Origin: Halomonas faecis
GTDB lineage: Bacteria > Pseudomonadota > Gammaproteobacteria > Pseudomonadales > Halomonadaceae
Direction of reading: 5' to 3'
DNA length: 61,244 nt
Assembly (NCBI RefSeq): GCF_010993975.1
Contig: NZ_JAACZO010000012.1
Coordinates: 1-61,244 of the forward strand
The notes under the pieces are model-generated. The model worked only from the letters and a program-made list of their open reading frames with translations, had not been told where the DNA came from and made no database searches. Positions 41,006 through 55,622 of this stretch are shown in pieces. The position numbers and the translations under genes were made by a program. Each line of letters starts with the position of its first letter. Positions within the stretch are counted from its first letter, which is position 1.

Positions 41006-41009
<4 letters not shown>
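40533..41009 (-). CDS. greA: transcription elongation factor GreA
   Basis: GreA rescues backtracked RNA polymerase by stimulating transcript cleavage (158 aa). The N-terminal coiled coil carries the acidic tip ([26 protein letters not shown]), and the C-terminal FKBP-like domain includes [18 protein letters not shown]. The ATG at 41009 overlaps the carB stop by 4 bp (ATGA). The carA-carB-greA order is common in pseudomonads. Confidence 0.97.
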
Positions 41010-44251
<3,242 letters not shown>

Positions 44252-44299
44252 GGTGCTTCCCGCAGAAAAAGGTGACGAACGAGGGGCGGCGGCCGGTCT

Positions 44300-45445
44300 C
44301 TAGCGACGCGCCTGCATCATCGCGACGAAACGGTCGAACAGCGGCGAGACATCGTGCGGGCCGGGGCTCGCTTCGGGATGTCCCTGGAAGCTGAAGGCCG
44401 GACGGTCGGTGAGCTCGATGCCCTGCAGCGAGCCGTCGAACAGCGAGCGATGGGTGGCACGCACGTTGCTCGGCAGGGTCGCCTCGTCGGCGGCGAAGCC
44501 ATGGTTCTGGCTGGTGATCATCACCTGACCGCTGTCGAGATCCTGCACCGGATGGTTGGCACCGTGATGGCCGAACTTCATCTTCACCGTCTTGGCCCCG
44601 GACGCCAGCGCCAGCAGCTGATGCCCCAGGCAGATGCCGAATACCGGAAGTCGGGTCTCGAGAAGTTCCCGGATGGCGGTAATGGCGTAGTCGCAGGGTT
44701 CGGGGTCGCCCGGGCCGTTGGCCAGGAAGATGCCGTCCGGATTCATGGCCAGCACTTCGGCCGCCGGGGTCTGGGCCGGCACCACGGTCAGCCGACAGCC
44801 GCGGGAGGCGAGCATGCGCAGGATGTTGCGCTTCACGCCGTAGTCGTAGGCGACCACGTGGAAGGGACGCTCTCCCGCGGCGGCATCGGCGTAGCCTTCG
44901 CCCAGCGCCCACTCGCCCTCGCTCCACGCGTAGGCGGACTGGCAGGAGACCACCTTGGCCAGATCCATGCCCTTGAGGCCGGGGAAGTCGCGGGCTGCGG
45001 CCAGGGCACGTTCCACGGCGTCCTCACCCTCGGCGTCCGCGCCGGCCAGGATGGCCCCGTTCTGGGCGCCCTTGTCGCGCAGGATGCGCGTCAGACGACG
45101 GGTATCAATATCGGCGATGCCCAGCACGTTCTGGCTGGCCAGGTAGTCGGCGAGGGTCTGCTCGCTGCGAAAGTTGCTCGCCAGCAGCGGCAGGTCGCGA
45201 ATCACCAGCCCCGCAGCGGCAATGGCGTCGGACTCGACGTCCTCGCCATTGACGCCGGTGTTGCCGATGTGCGGATAAGTGAGGGTCACGATCTGGCGGG
45301 TATAGGAGGGGTCGGTCAGGATCTCCTGATAACCGGTCATGGCCGTATTGAACACCACCTCACCGCTGGTCTGTCCATCGGCACCGATGGCCGTGCCGTG
45401 GAATACACTACCCTCTTCCAGGGCCAGTATCGCGGGTTTGTTCAA
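44300..45445 (-). CDS. carA: carbamoyl-phosphate synthase small subunit
   Basis: CarA is the class I glutamine amidotransferase that supplies ammonia to CarB (381 aa). Signatures are the N-terminal [32 protein letters not shown] region (positions about 45294-45390), the nucleophile Cys in [19 protein letters not shown], and the His-Glu pair in [20 protein letters not shown] ribosome binding site precedes the ATG. A minus-strand terminator about 85 bp upstream separates it from dapB. Confidence 0.97.
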   Translation of the reverse strand: MNKPAILALEEGSVFHGTAIGADGQTSGEVVFNTAMTGYQEILTDPSYTRQIVTLTYPHIGNTGVNGEDVESDAIAAAGLVIRDLPLLASNFRSEQTLADYLASQNVLGIADIDTRRLTRILRDKGAQNGAILAGADAEGEDAVERALAAARDFPGLKGMDLAKVVSCQSAYAWSEGEWALGEGYADAAAGERPFHVVAYDYGVKRNILRMLASRGCRLTVVPAQTPAAEVLAMNPDGIFLANGPGDPEPCDYAITAIRELLETRLPVFGICLGHQLLALASGAKTVKMKFGHHGANHPVQDLDSGQVMITSQNHGFAADEATLPSNVRATHRSLFDGSLQGIELTDRPAFSFQGHPEASPGPHDVSPLFDRFVAMMQARR

Positions 45446-45528
45446 TGCAACGTCCTCCCATGCTCGTCAAGGAATTCTAGTCGGCTCGTGCATCTGCCGA
45501 CGACCGGGCTCGACCGTCGAGCAGTCGT

Positions 45529-45573
45529 AAAAAAGCGGGACGAAACCCGATGCAGACCGGTTTCATCCCGCTT
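45529..45573 (-). terminator. intrinsic terminator downstream of dapB
   Basis: On the minus strand AAGCGGGATGAAACC pairs with GGTTTCGTCCCGCTT (one A-C mismatch) around an 11-nt loop, and TTTTTT runs out of the stem. It would stop dapB transcripts before carA. Confidence 0.88.
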
Positions 45574-45762
45574 GTTGTCATTCGCTCGGAATGCCTGGGC
45601 CGAAGCAACAAGCGCTGCGAAGGGGGCTTTCACCCATGCGCCCGGCCAAAATTTTGGGGATGTTACAGGATATGGCGCCCGGCGACCACCCCGTGGGGCC
45701 TACGCCAAGGTAATCTCCGCGTCTCATCGCGAGGGGCGCCGGGGACAAGCCGAAAGGGAGGT

Positions 45763-45784
45763 CCTTCGCCATGGATGGCGAAGG
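45763..45784. repeat. perfect palindrome, probable intergenic repeat element
   Basis: CCTTCGCCAT / ATGGCGAAGG flank a GG centre. The surrounding sequence (GTAGCGTCCAGGGAGGGATT then CACAGCGCCTCCCGGCAGG) resembles, from memory, dispersed intergenic repeats of halomonads and related marine gammaproteobacteria. Only one copy is in the window, so repetition is not shown here. Confidence 0.45.
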
Positions 45785-45873
45785 TAGCGTCCAGGGAGGG
45801 ATTCACAGCGCCTCCCGGCAGGCTTGTCGACGGAACAGCCCCGAGCCCCTGCCTTCCTGCAACAGCGCTGGGG

Positions 45874-47652
<1,779 letters not shown>

Positions 47653-47656
<4 letters not shown>

Positions 47657-47931
47657 GTCTCCCAGACGATATCCAGGTTCTCACCGTCCAGCGCTTCCAG
47701 CGCCCCATCGACCTTGGCCTCGAGCTGATCCAGCGCCTCGTCTTCCAGCGACTCGAGCGCCACGATCAGTTTCTCCGCCTCGGGATAGAGGACGCAGGTG
47801 CCCTCGGTGAAGACGACGCACACCCGCTCGCTCTCGCGGCGCACCTGCTGCGACTCGGACCACTCCTCGCACAGCCGCTCGATCAGGCTCGGCGCATCGT
47901 CGACGGGAATCTCGGCTCGTGAAATCGGCAT
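47653..47931 (-). CDS. DUF2218-like small protein
   Basis: An acidic 92-aa cytoplasmic protein without signal peptide or membrane helix. The pattern SLIERLCEEWSES, a FTEGTCVLYPEAEKLIVALE strand-turn, DQLEAKVDGALEAL and a terminal DIVWET resembles DUF2218, where a short alpha-beta unit ends in a conserved Trp. Function is unknown. The match is by eye. It is translationally coupled to the downstream DMT transporter and divergent from an iron-siderophore-type ABC operon. Confidence 0.6.
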
Positions 47932-48287
47932 CGCTGCCTCCGCTCATGTGGATTCTGCGCTCAGACTAAGGCCAGGCGGGGGCTTGGCGCCAGCCCGTAT
48001 CGCCATTTCTCGAGCTGCCTGAATGCACGCGGACACGATGTGCCTCCAATCAACCGGGCTGACCCGAAGCCAGTACGCCTGCCTCTGTGTAACCGCTGAG
48101 GCCGGGGCGGCTCGGCGGCCGTCTCGACGACGACGCTGGATTCGATCATAATGGCCGATACACGAATGAGAAATATGCGCCTTAGCTAGTGAAACTCGAT
48201 CCCATCATGGAAGAAACACGACACTCGTCGTACCACTCCGCGATCGAGAGCTCCAAGACTACCCTCAACCAGCGAGCAAGACTGAAC
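47932..48287. other. divergent intergenic region before the iron-type ABC operon
   Basis: 356 bp between the DUF2218-like gene and the substrate-binding-protein gene. A sigma-70 candidate is at 48124-48152. An AT-rich patch follows (about 48160-48178). No gene is credible here. Confidence 0.6.
48124..48152 (+). promoter_or_regulatory. candidate sigma-70 promoter of the ABC importer operon
   Basis: TCGACG, a 17-bp spacer and CATAAT give 4/6 and 5/6 matches. It lies about 135 bp before the chosen start of the binding protein. An AT-rich stretch just downstream (GAATGAGAAATATGC) could hold a Fur site but matches poorly. Confidence 0.45.
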
Positions 48288-49415
48288 ATGCACAAACTGC
48301 TGCTGAACGCCGTCTGCGGCACCGCCGTCGCTCTTGCCGGCACGACGATCCTGGCCGATGAAATCGCCGTCACCGACATCACCGGGCGTGAGGTCACCGT
48401 GGACGTCCCCGTGGAGCGTATGATCCTGGGAGAAGGTCGCCAGATCTACCTGCTCGGCGCCCTGCAGCCCGAGGATCCCTTTGCCGGCGTGGTGGGCTGG
48501 CGGGAGGATTTTTCTCAGGCCGACCCGGACAATTACGCCGTCTACGCCGAAAAATACCCCGAGCTGGAGTCGATCCCTACCTTCGGCGGCTTCAAGGACG
48601 GCACCTTCGACGTGGAACAGGCCGCCTCCCTGGAGCCGGACGTGGTACTGATGAACCTCGAGGCCAAGACGGCCACCGAGGATGCCGGCTACGACGAAAA
48701 GCTCGCCGAGCTGGGCATTCCCATTCTTTACGTCGACTTCCGCGAGGATCCGCTCGAGCACACCATCCCGTCCATGCGACTGATGGGCAAACTGCTGGGT
48801 GAAGAAGCGGCCGCCGAGGCCTTCATCGCCTACTCCGAGGCCCAGATGGCCCGCGTCACCGACGTCATCGCCGAGGCCAATCCCGAGCGCCCCAGAGTCT
48901 TCATCGACCGTGCCGGCGGTTACTCGGAGGATTGCTGCATGAGCTTCGGCCCTGGCAACTTCGGTGAATACGTGGAACTCGCCGGGGGCACCAACATCGC
49001 CGACGGCATCATCCCCAACACTTTCGGCACGCTGAACCCGGAGCAGATCATCGCCGCCGACCCGCAGCAGGTGGTAGTGACCGGCGGCAACTGGGACGCC
49101 TACGTACCCGGCGGCGACTGGGTCGGCGTGGGCCCCGGCGCCGACATGGAAACCGCCCGCACCAAGCTCGAGGCGCTGACCGAGCGCACCGCCATGACCG
49201 GCATCGAGGCCGTCGAGAACGACAACTTCCACGCCATCTGGCACCAGTTCTACAACAGCCCCTACTACTTCGTCGCCGTACAGAGGCTGGCCAAGTGGTT
49301 CCACCCGGAACTGTTCGCCGACCTCGACCCCGAAGCTACCATGAAGGAGCTGCACGAGCGCTTCCTGCCTGTGGATTACGAAGCCGGCTATTGGGTGTCG
49401 CTCGATGACCACTGA
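48288..49415 (+). CDS. periplasmic iron-siderophore-type ABC substrate-binding protein
   Basis: Predicted periplasmic binding protein (375 aa) with a Sec signal peptide (MHKLLLNAVCGTAVALAG, probable cleavage after ILA). VTDITGREVTVDVPVERMIL is the usual N-terminal segment of iron/cobalamin-type binding proteins (PF01497), followed by PDVVLMN and the long connecting helix. An unusual adjacent cysteine pair occurs in EDCCMSFGPGNFGEYV. No lipobox is seen. The ATG at 48288 is chosen for the signal peptide; an in-frame ATG 33 codons upstream gives an implausible leader. It overlaps the permease gene by 11 bp. Confidence 0.85.
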   Translation: MHKLLLNAVCGTAVALAGTTILADEIAVTDITGREVTVDVPVERMILGEGRQIYLLGALQPEDPFAGVVGWREDFSQADPDNYAVYAEKYPELESIPTFGGFKDGTFDVEQAASLEPDVVLMNLEAKTATEDAGYDEKLAELGIPILYVDFREDPLEHTIPSMRLMGKLLGEEAAAEAFIAYSEAQMARVTDVIAEANPERPRVFIDRAGGYSEDCCMSFGPGNFGEYVELAGGTNIADGIIPNTFGTLNPEQIIAADPQQVVVTGGNWDAYVPGGDWVGVGPGADMETARTKLEALTERTAMTGIEAVENDNFHAIWHQFYNSPYYFVAVQRLAKWFHPELFADLDPEATMKELHERFLPVDYEAGYWVSLDDH

Positions 49416-50472
49416 GCTAGCCGCCGTCGATGACTCCCGTGGGCGCGATTTCTATCGCGCCATGGTGCTCAAGCGCCAGCTCATCCTCGGCACCTTGGTA
49501 GCGGCGCTGTTCCTGAGCCTCTGCATCGACCTTGCCCTAGGCCCTGCCCGCTTCAGCCTGGGCGAGGTGGTCACCGGCCTACTCACCCCCGACGCCGTCA
49601 GCCAGCAGGTCCGAGTGATCCTCTGGGAGATCCGCATGCCGGTGGCACTGATGGCCCTGGTGGTGGGAGCAAGCCTGTCGGTCGCTGGCGCCCAAATGCA
49701 GACCATCCTCAGCAACCCCCTGGCCAGCCCCTTCACCCTGGGCATTTCCGCCGGTGCCAGCTTCGGCGCCGCACTGGCGCTGGCCTTCGGTGTGGCGATC
49801 ATCCCCGGCGCCATCGAGTACGTCGTGCCGGTCAACGCCTTCGTCATGGCCATGCTCACCGCTTTTCTGATTCACGCGCTCAGCCTCAGGCGCGGGGTCA
49901 CCATAGAAACCATCGTCTTGCTGGGCATCGCCATGGTGTTCATCTTCAACTCGCTGATGGCGCTGATCCAATTCTTTGCCAGCCAGCAGGCGGTGGCCGC
50001 GGTAGTGTGCTGGACCATGGGCAGCCTGACCAAGGCGACCTGGCCCAAGCTATGGATCGCCCTGGGAGTGCTGATGGCGGTACTGCCACTTCTGGCGCGC
50101 CACGGCTGGGCGCTCACCGCCATGCGCCTGGGAGATGCCAAGGCCGAGAGCCTGGGCGTGAAGCCGCATGCCCTGCGCCTGGAGGTGCTGGTGCTCGTCT
50201 CTCTGCTGGCAGCCATCGCCGTGGCCTTCGTCGGCACCATCGGCTTCATCGGCCTGGTCGGGCCGCATATCGCCCGGCTGCTACTGGGCGAGGATCAACG
50301 CTTCTTCCTGCCGGGCTCGGCGCTGTGCGGGGCCCTGATTCTCTCCGTCGGCTCGGTGCTGTCGAAGGTAATCCTGCCCGGCACCATCATTCCCATCGGG
50401 ATCATCACCTCGCTGGTGGGCATCCCCTTCTTCCTGTTCCTCGTGCTCAACCGTAAGAAGGCTTCATGGTAA
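49405..50472 (+). CDS. FecCD-family ABC transporter permease
   Basis: Inner-membrane permease (355 aa) with about nine to ten helices. Family signatures are the RMPVALMALVVGASLSVAGAQMQ segment (positions about 49633-49701), NPLASPFTLGISAGASFGA, MGSL, and VGTIGFIGLVGPHIARLLLG, the BtuC/FecD coupling region. Only one permease gene is present, so it would act as a homodimer. It overlaps both neighbours and belongs to a three-gene importer operon. Substrate is inferred as ferric siderophore or a related chelate. Confidence 0.92.
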   Translation: MTTELAAVDDSRGRDFYRAMVLKRQLILGTLVAALFLSLCIDLALGPARFSLGEVVTGLLTPDAVSQQVRVILWEIRMPVALMALVVGASLSVAGAQMQTILSNPLASPFTLGISAGASFGAALALAFGVAIIPGAIEYVVPVNAFVMAMLTAFLIHALSLRRGVTIETIVLLGIAMVFIFNSLMALIQFFASQQAVAAVVCWTMGSLTKATWPKLWIALGVLMAVLPLLARHGWALTAMRLGDAKAESLGVKPHALRLEVLVLVSLLAAIAVAFVGTIGFIGLVGPHIARLLLGEDQRFFLPGSALCGALILSVGSVLSKVILPGTIIPIGIITSLVGIPFFLFLVLNRKKASW

Positions 50473-51215
50473 CGCTCAAGCTAGACCGCCTTTCAGCCAG
50501 TTATGGTCGTCATCAGATCCTGGCGAAGATCAGCACCCCACCCTTCGAAGGGGGGCAGGTCGTTGCCCTGCTCGGCCCCAATGCCGCGGGAAAGTCTACC
50601 CTTTTCCGCCGTATCCTTGGCCTGCTCAAGGGAGAGGGCGAGGTCGTGCTCGGCGGCACCACCGCTGAGAATCCCGTGGCCTATATGCCTCAGGACACTG
50701 GTGCCAAGGCAGTGCTGACGGTCTACGAGTCGGTGCTGCTGGCACGCATGCAAGGGCGCGCGCTGAAGGTCGGGGCCGAAGATCTGGCTCGGGTCGACCA
50801 GGCCCTGAATGAACTGGGCATCGAAGATCTCAGCGAACGCGACATCGGCGATCTCAGCGGCGGCCAGCGACAGCTGGTGAGCGCTGCCCAGGCCCTGGTG
50901 CAGGAGCCCGAGATCCTGATGCTCGACGAGCCCACCTCGGCGCTGGACCTCAATCGCCAGATCGGCCTGCTGACGGTGCTGCGACGGCTGGCCCGGGAGC
51001 GCAAGATGCTGATCTTGGTGGCACTCCATGACTTGGGACATGCCCTGCGCTTTACCGATCAGGCGATGATACTCGAGAGTGGTCGACTGATCGCCTGCGG
51101 CCCCACGGACCAGGTGGTCACCCCAGAGCTGCTGCGGCGAGTCTATCGGGTGGAGTCGCGCATCGAAGCCTGTTCCAAGGGGTGGCCCCAGCTCATCGTC
51201 GAAGAAGCCATCTGA
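50466..51215 (+). CDS. iron-siderophore-type ABC transporter ATPase
   Basis: FecE/FepC-like ATP-binding protein (249 aa). Walker A is GPNAAGKST (about residues 37-45), the Q-loop lies in YMPQDTG, the ABC signature is LSGGQRQL, Walker B is ILMLDEPTSALD, and the switch His follows in VALHDLGHAL. It overlaps the permease by 7 bp. It ends 23 bp inside the convergent EamA gene. No outer-membrane receptor is nearby, so the importer must use one encoded elsewhere. Confidence 0.93.
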   Translation: MVTLKLDRLSASYGRHQILAKISTPPFEGGQVVALLGPNAAGKSTLFRRILGLLKGEGEVVLGGTTAENPVAYMPQDTGAKAVLTVYESVLLARMQGRALKVGAEDLARVDQALNELGIEDLSERDIGDLSGGQRQLVSAAQALVQEPEILMLDEPTSALDLNRQIGLLTVLRRLARERKMLILVALHDLGHALRFTDQAMILESGRLIACGPTDQVVTPELLRRVYRVESRIEACSKGWPQLIVEEAI

Positions 51216-52086
51216 TCCTGCGCCCCTCTAGCACCGCCAGGCCTGCCCCGGCCAGCACCAGGGGCAGGGCCAGCAGAAAGCCGGCGGAGGGCGCCAGCCC
51301 GAAGATCGCCAGGTCGGCCACCACCGGCCAGATCAAGGCCAAATACTCGAAAGGCGCCAGCCGCGAAGCCTCGGCATAGCGTAGCGCCAAGGTCATGCAG
51401 ATATGCGCCGCACCGCCGAACAAGCCTGAAAGCACCAACAGTCCCAACTCCGGCCCGGCAAGGGCAGCCCAGCCAAACGGCCAGGTAGCCAAGCCCGCCA
51501 GCGCCGACACCAGGATGAAGTAGAAGGCGATGGCTCCCGGCGTTTCGGTGCGCGAAATGCGCCTTACCGTCAGTAGCGCCCCCGCCGAGAGAAAGGCCGC
51601 GAGAAGTCCCAGGGCATATCCCTTCAGCGAAGCGCCGTCGCCCCCCAATTCAGGCAGCACCAGAACGGCCACGCCGGCCATCGCCAGCAAGAGCGCCCCA
51701 CCACGGTGAACGGTAAACCGCTCCCCCATCAGCAACACGCCACCCAGCGCCATCAATACAGGAGTCAACTGCGCCAGCAGTGTCGCCTCGGCCACGGGCA
51801 AGAGCGCCAGCGCCGCGAAGGAGGCGAACATCGCTGCCGCGCCAAGCCCCGAACGCAGCAGATGTCCCGCAGGCCGACGGGTAGCCAGGCCTGCGGGAAA
51901 CTCCCGACGCCAGGCCATGAAGGCCACGATGGGCAGCAGTGCGAAGGCCGAACGGAAAAACACGGCCTGCCCCAGCGGGGCCACCGTGCTGGCCGCCTTA
52001 ACGCACACCATCATCGCCGTGAAGAGCACCCCCGACAACAGCCGGAGCGTAATGCCGGCCAGGGGCCGGTCAGCCAGGTCGTCCAT
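51193..52086 (-). CDS. EamA/DMT family transporter (second copy type)
   Basis: Ten-helix DMT transporter (297 aa from ATG 52086; 310 aa from 52125). Two EamA repeats are seen, the first beginning LRLLSGVLFTAMMVCVKAAS and the second KGYALGLLAAFLSAGALLTV. Neither start has a convincing Shine-Dalgarno; 52086 (MDDLADRPLAGI) is preferred because it leaves a short hydrophilic N-terminus. The 3' end overlaps the ABC ATPase gene by 23 bp on the opposite strand. Substrate unknown. Confidence 0.83.
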   Translation of the reverse strand: MDDLADRPLAGITLRLLSGVLFTAMMVCVKAASTVAPLGQAVFFRSAFALLPIVAFMAWRREFPAGLATRRPAGHLLRSGLGAAAMFASFAALALLPVAEATLLAQLTPVLMALGGVLLMGERFTVHRGGALLLAMAGVAVLVLPELGGDGASLKGYALGLLAAFLSAGALLTVRRISRTETPGAIAFYFILVSALAGLATWPFGWAALAGPELGLLVLSGLFGGAAHICMTLALRYAEASRLAPFEYLALIWPVVADLAIFGLAPSAGFLLALPLVLAGAGLAVLEGRRIRWLLRR

Positions 52087-52248
52087 GAAAACGATTGCCT
52101 GCGGGTACGAGTAAAAAGAGGGCATTTTCGCCCCACCAGCTATCCAACGCCACTGCCTGTGCCCCTAGACGTCAAGCCAATAACTCCGATTATCAATGCA
52201 GCATACCCTATGTCTTGCCAGCCCTTGGGCTACGCATGGACCAGAAAC

Positions 52249-52290
52249 GACACGGCCCCGGACATCGCAAGATGTCGGGGCCGTGTGCAG
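52249..52290 (-). terminator. terminator-like hairpin after dnaJ
   Basis: A long inverted repeat with arms CACGGCCCCGACATC and GATGTCCGGGGCCGTG (minus strand, one bulged base) has a 4-nt loop. It lies 22 bp after the dnaJ stop. The downstream T-tract is weak (CGTTTC). Confidence 0.65.
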
Positions 52291-52311
52291 CCATCCCACC
52301 AAGGCTAGCCG

Positions 52312-53460
52312 TTACGGCTTCATGTCCTCGAAGAACTTCTTCACGCCGTCGAAGAAGCTGGTCTTCTTCGGGGAGTGGCGGCTGTTGCTGCCGTCGAGGC
52401 TCTCCTGGAAGTTGCGCAGCAAGTCCTTCTGCTCCTCGTTGAGATGCACCGGGGTCTCGACCACCACCTTGCACAGCAGGTCGCCCGGCGGGCCGCCGCG
52501 CACCGGCTTGACGCCCTTGCCGCGCAGGCGGAAGAGCTTGCCGGTCTGGGTCTCGGGCGGGATCTTGAGCTTGACTCGGCCGTCCAGGGTCGGCACCTCC
52601 AGCTCGCCGCCGAGTGCGGCGTCGACGAAGTTGATCGGCACCTCGCACTGCAGGTGGCGCCCGTCGCGCTGGAAGATGTGGTGCGGCTTGATGTGCACCT
52701 GAACGTAGAGATCGCCCGGCGGGCCGCCGTTGATCCCGGCCTCGCCCTCGCCGTTGAGGCGGATGCGGTCGCCGGTATCGACGCCGGCGGGAATCTTCAC
52801 CGAGAGCGTGCGAGTCTCGCGTACCCGGCCTTCGCCGTGGCACTTGTGGCACGGCACCTTGATGTGCTGGCCGCTGCCGTGGCAGGTGGGGCAGGTCTGC
52901 TGCACGGCGAAGAAGCCCTGCTGCATGCGTACCTGGCCGTGACCGTGACAGGTCGGGCAGGTCTCCTTGCTGGAGCCCGGCTCGGCACCGGCACCGTCGC
53001 AGCGCTCGCACTCGATGTGGCGCGGCACGCGGATGTCCACGCTGGTGCCGGCCACGGCACTCTCCAGGTCGAGCTCGAGGTTGTAGCGCAGGTCGCTGCC
53101 GCGCTGCGGCGCGTTGGGGTTGCGCCGCCCGCCGCCACCGAAGATGTCGCCGAAAACGTCGCCGAAGATGTCGCTGAAACCGCCGGCACCGGCACCGCCG
53201 AAGCCACCCTGGCCACCGAACCCACCGGCCTGGCCGTCGACCCCGGCGTGGCCGAACTGATCGTAGGCGGCGCGCTTCTCGCTATCGGCCAGCACTTCGT
53301 AGGCTTCGGAGACTTCGCGAAACTTCTCCGCCGCCGTATCGTCATCCGGGTTGCGATCCGGATGGTATTTCTGGGCCAGGCGTCGGTAGGCCTTCTTGAT
53401 GTCTTTCTGGTCGGCATCCCGCTCGACGCCCAGCACCTCGTAAAAATCGCGTTTGGACAT
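52312..53460 (-). CDS. dnaJ: chaperone protein DnaJ
   Basis: Hsp40 co-chaperone that delivers clients to DnaK and stimulates its ATPase (382 aa). The J domain carries HPD (YHPDRNPDD). A Gly/Phe-rich region follows, then four CxxCxGxG-type zinc motifs ([32 protein letters not shown]) and the C-terminal substrate domains. It is the last gene of grpE-dnaK-dnaJ. A hairpin in the dnaK-dnaJ gap (about 53510-53545) may attenuate it. Confidence 0.97.
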   Translation of the reverse strand: MSKRDFYEVLGVERDADQKDIKKAYRRLAQKYHPDRNPDDDTAAEKFREVSEAYEVLADSEKRAAYDQFGHAGVDGQAGGFGGQGGFGGAGAGGFSDIFGDVFGDIFGGGGRRNPNAPQRGSDLRYNLELDLESAVAGTSVDIRVPRHIECERCDGAGAEPGSSKETCPTCHGHGQVRMQQGFFAVQQTCPTCHGSGQHIKVPCHKCHGEGRVRETRTLSVKIPAGVDTGDRIRLNGEGEAGINGGPPGDLYVQVHIKPHHIFQRDGRHLQCEVPINFVDAALGGELEVPTLDGRVKLKIPPETQTGKLFRLRGKGVKPVRGGPPGDLLCKVVVETPVHLNEEQKDLLRNFQESLDGSNSRHSPKKTSFFDGVKKFFEDMKP

Positions 53461-53565
53461 GAGTCCTTGCGCCTCCTGGTCTAGGCAGTGACCGCCCGAG
53501 CCGCGGAAACGGCAACGCGGGAGTCATACCCCCGCGCTGCCGTCGTCCTGGGCCAGGTCCGGCGG

Positions 53566-55503
53566 TTACTGCTTCTTCTGGTCGTCGTTGACTTCCTCGT
53601 ACTCGGCGTCGACCACGTCTTCGTCGGGCTTGCTGGCGCCTTCTCCAGGCTCATCACCGGCTTGCTGCGCCTGCTCGGCATCGGCCTGCTCGGCGTAAAG
53701 CTTCTGCGCCAGGTTGCCCGAGGCCTCGGTCAGGGCATCCAGCTTGGCCTGGATGGCTTCCTGATCGTCGCCCTTGACGGCCTCCTCGAGCTCCTCGATG
53801 GCGCTCTCGATCTTCTGCTTCTCGTCGTCGCTGGCCTTGTCGCCGGCTTCCTCGAGGGTCTTGCGCGCGGCGTGAACCATGCCGTCGGCCTGGTTGCGCA
53901 GTTGGACGAGCTCCTCGAACTTCTTGTCCTCGTCAGCGTGGGCCTCGGCATCGCGAACCATCTGCTCGATCTCATCCTCGGTCAGACCGCTGGAGGCCTT
54001 GATGACGATGGACTGCTCCTTGCCGGTGGCCTTGTCCTTGGCGGAGACGTTGAGAATGCCGTTGGCATCCAGATCGAAGGCGACCTCGATCTGCGGCACG
54101 CCGCGCGGCGCCGGCGGAATGTCGGCCAGGTCGAAGCGGCCCAGCGACTTGTTGCCGCCCGCCTGCTTGCGCTCGCCCTGGAGCACGTGGATGGTCACGG
54201 CGGTCTGGTTGTCGTCCGCGGTCGAGAAGGTCTGGGTCTTCTTGGTCGGGATGGTGGTGTTCTTCTCGATCAGCGGAGTCATCACGCCGCCCAGGGTCTC
54301 GATGCCCAGCGTCAGCGGGGTGACGTCGAGCAGCAACACGTCCTTGACGTCGCCGCCCAGCACGCCGCCCTGGATGGCGGCGCCCACGGCCACCGCCTCG
54401 TCCGGGTTGACGTCCTTGCGGGCGTCCTTGCCGAAGAACTCGGCCACGGACTTCTGCACCATGGGCATGCGGGTCTGGCCACCGACCAGGATGACGTCGT
54501 CGATCTCGGAAGCGGACAGCCCGGCATCCTTGAGCGCGACCTTGCACGGCTCCATGGAGCGCTTCACCAGGTCCTCCACCAGCGACTCCAGCTTGGCGCG
54601 GGTCACCTTGACGTTGAGGTGCTTGGGACCGGTGTTGTCCGCCGTGATGTAGGGCAGATTGACGTCGGTCTGCTGGGCGCTGGAGAGCTCGATCTTGGCC
54701 TTCTCGGCGGCTTCTTTGAGACGCTGCATGGCCAGGTTGTCGCCGGACAGGTCGATGCCGCTGTCGGACTTGAACTGATCGACCAGGTAGTTGATCAGTG
54801 CCAGGTCGAAGTCTTCGCCGCCCAGGAAGGTATCGCCGTTGGTGGCCAGCACCTCGAACTGGGTCTCGCCGTCGACGTCGGCCACTTCGATGATGGAGAT
54901 ATCGAAGGTACCGCCGCCCAGGTCGTAGACGGCAATGGTCTTGTCGCCGCGCGACTTGTCCATGCCGTAGGCCAGCGCCGCCGCCGTGGGCTCGTTGATG
55001 ATGCGCTTGACCTCGAGGCCGGCGATGCGACCGGCGTCCTTGGTGGCCTGGCGCTGGCTGTCGTTGAAGTAGGCCGGCACGGTGATGACCGCCTCGGTGA
55101 CTTCCTCACCCAGGTAGTCCTCGGCGGTCTTCTTCATCTTCTTCAGCACTTCGGCGCTGACCTGCGGCGGAGCCAGCTTCTTGCCCTTCACTTCCACCCA
55201 GGCGTCGCCGTTGTCGGCCTCGGTGATCTTGTAGGGCACCATCTTGATGTCCTTCTGGACGACGTCGTCCTTGAAGCGACGGCCGATCAGGCGCTTGATG
55301 GCGTACAGGGTGTTGTGCGGGTTGGTGACCGCCTGGCGCTTGGCCGCCTGGCCCACCAGCGTTTCGCCGTCGTCAGTGTAGGCGATGATGGAAGGCGTCG
55401 TGCGGGCGCCTTCAGCGTTCTCGATCACCTTGGCGCTGTCGCCTTCGAGCAGGGCCACGCAAGAGTTGGTGGTCCCCAGGTCAATACCGATGATGCGTCC
55501 CAT
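53566..55503 (-). CDS. dnaK: molecular chaperone DnaK
   Basis: Hsp70 chaperone (645 aa). It begins [16 protein letters not shown] and contains [30 protein letters not shown] and the substrate domain with [18 protein letters not shown], ending [12 protein letters not shown] with the conserved EEV-type tail region. The ATG at 55503 follows GAGGA; the upstream extension is not part of the family. It has its own sigma-32 promoter in addition to that of grpE. Confidence 0.98.
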   Translation of the reverse strand: MGRIIGIDLGTTNSCVALLEGDSAKVIENAEGARTTPSIIAYTDDGETLVGQAAKRQAVTNPHNTLYAIKRLIGRRFKDDVVQKDIKMVPYKITEADNGDAWVEVKGKKLAPPQVSAEVLKKMKKTAEDYLGEEVTEAVITVPAYFNDSQRQATKDAGRIAGLEVKRIINEPTAAALAYGMDKSRGDKTIAVYDLGGGTFDISIIEVADVDGETQFEVLATNGDTFLGGEDFDLALINYLVDQFKSDSGIDLSGDNLAMQRLKEAAEKAKIELSSAQQTDVNLPYITADNTGPKHLNVKVTRAKLESLVEDLVKRSMEPCKVALKDAGLSASEIDDVILVGGQTRMPMVQKSVAEFFGKDARKDVNPDEAVAVGAAIQGGVLGGDVKDVLLLDVTPLTLGIETLGGVMTPLIEKNTTIPTKKTQTFSTADDNQTAVTIHVLQGERKQAGGNKSLGRFDLADIPPAPRGVPQIEVAFDLDANGILNVSAKDKATGKEQSIVIKASSGLTEDEIEQMVRDAEAHADEDKKFEELVQLRNQADGMVHAARKTLEEAGDKASDDEKQKIESAIEELEEAVKGDDQEAIQAKLDALTEASGNLAQKLYAEQADAEQAQQAGDEPGEGASKPDEDVVDAEYEEVNDDQKKQ

Positions 55504-55565
55504 AGGAAATCCTCGAATTCGTTGCCTTGATCCGTGTCTGCGGCGCTTGCCGCGGGTTTGTCGTC

Positions 55566-55595
55566 TATCTGGGGGGCGGGGCATGACTTTTCAAG
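55566..55595 (-). promoter_or_regulatory. sigma-32 promoter of dnaK
   Basis: On the minus strand CTTGAA, a 15-bp spacer and CCCCAGATA match the heat-shock consensus CTTGAA-N13-15-CCCCATNTA in 14 of the 15 hexamer/nonamer positions (the N counted as a match). It lies about 60 bp upstream of the dnaK ATG, within the grpE-dnaK gap. Confidence 0.8.
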
Positions 55596-55622
55596 TCCGC
55601 CACCACCCTTTCGCTGGGCCCT

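Larger units (their letters stand above)
45446..45873. other. dapB-carA intergenic region
   Basis: This 428-bp gap holds a terminator (45529-45573), a perfect 10-bp-arm palindrome (45763-45784) and a candidate carA -10 (TAGAAT on the minus strand, 45474-45479) with a poor -35. A palindrome GCTCGAC / GTCGAGC lies between terminator and promoter. A 64-codon minus-strand ORF inside (45578-45772) starts within the palindrome and has no recognisable features; I do not call it. Confidence 0.7.

Noticed and set aside
45578..45772. A 64-codon minus-strand ORF between dapB and carA
   Set aside because: Its start lies inside a palindrome, no ribosome binding site is convincing, and the sequence shows no family resemblance.
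47961..48149. A 62-codon minus-strand ORF in the DUF2218/importer gap
   Set aside because: No ribosome binding site, no recognisable features, and it overlaps the candidate promoter of the importer.
48160..48180. A Fur box upstream of the iron-type importer
   Set aside because: The AT-rich stretch matches the 19-bp Fur consensus only loosely; context makes it plausible but the sequence does not support a call.
52187..52205. A Fur-like GATAAT inverted motif upstream of the second DMT gene
   Set aside because: The two halves are separated by the wrong distance for a Fur box.
53488..55530. A 680-codon ORF antisense to dnaK
   Set aside because: Long antisense frames over dnaK are a known artefact of GC-rich codon usage; earlier misannotations arose this way. 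No ribosome binding site or independent family motif is seen.
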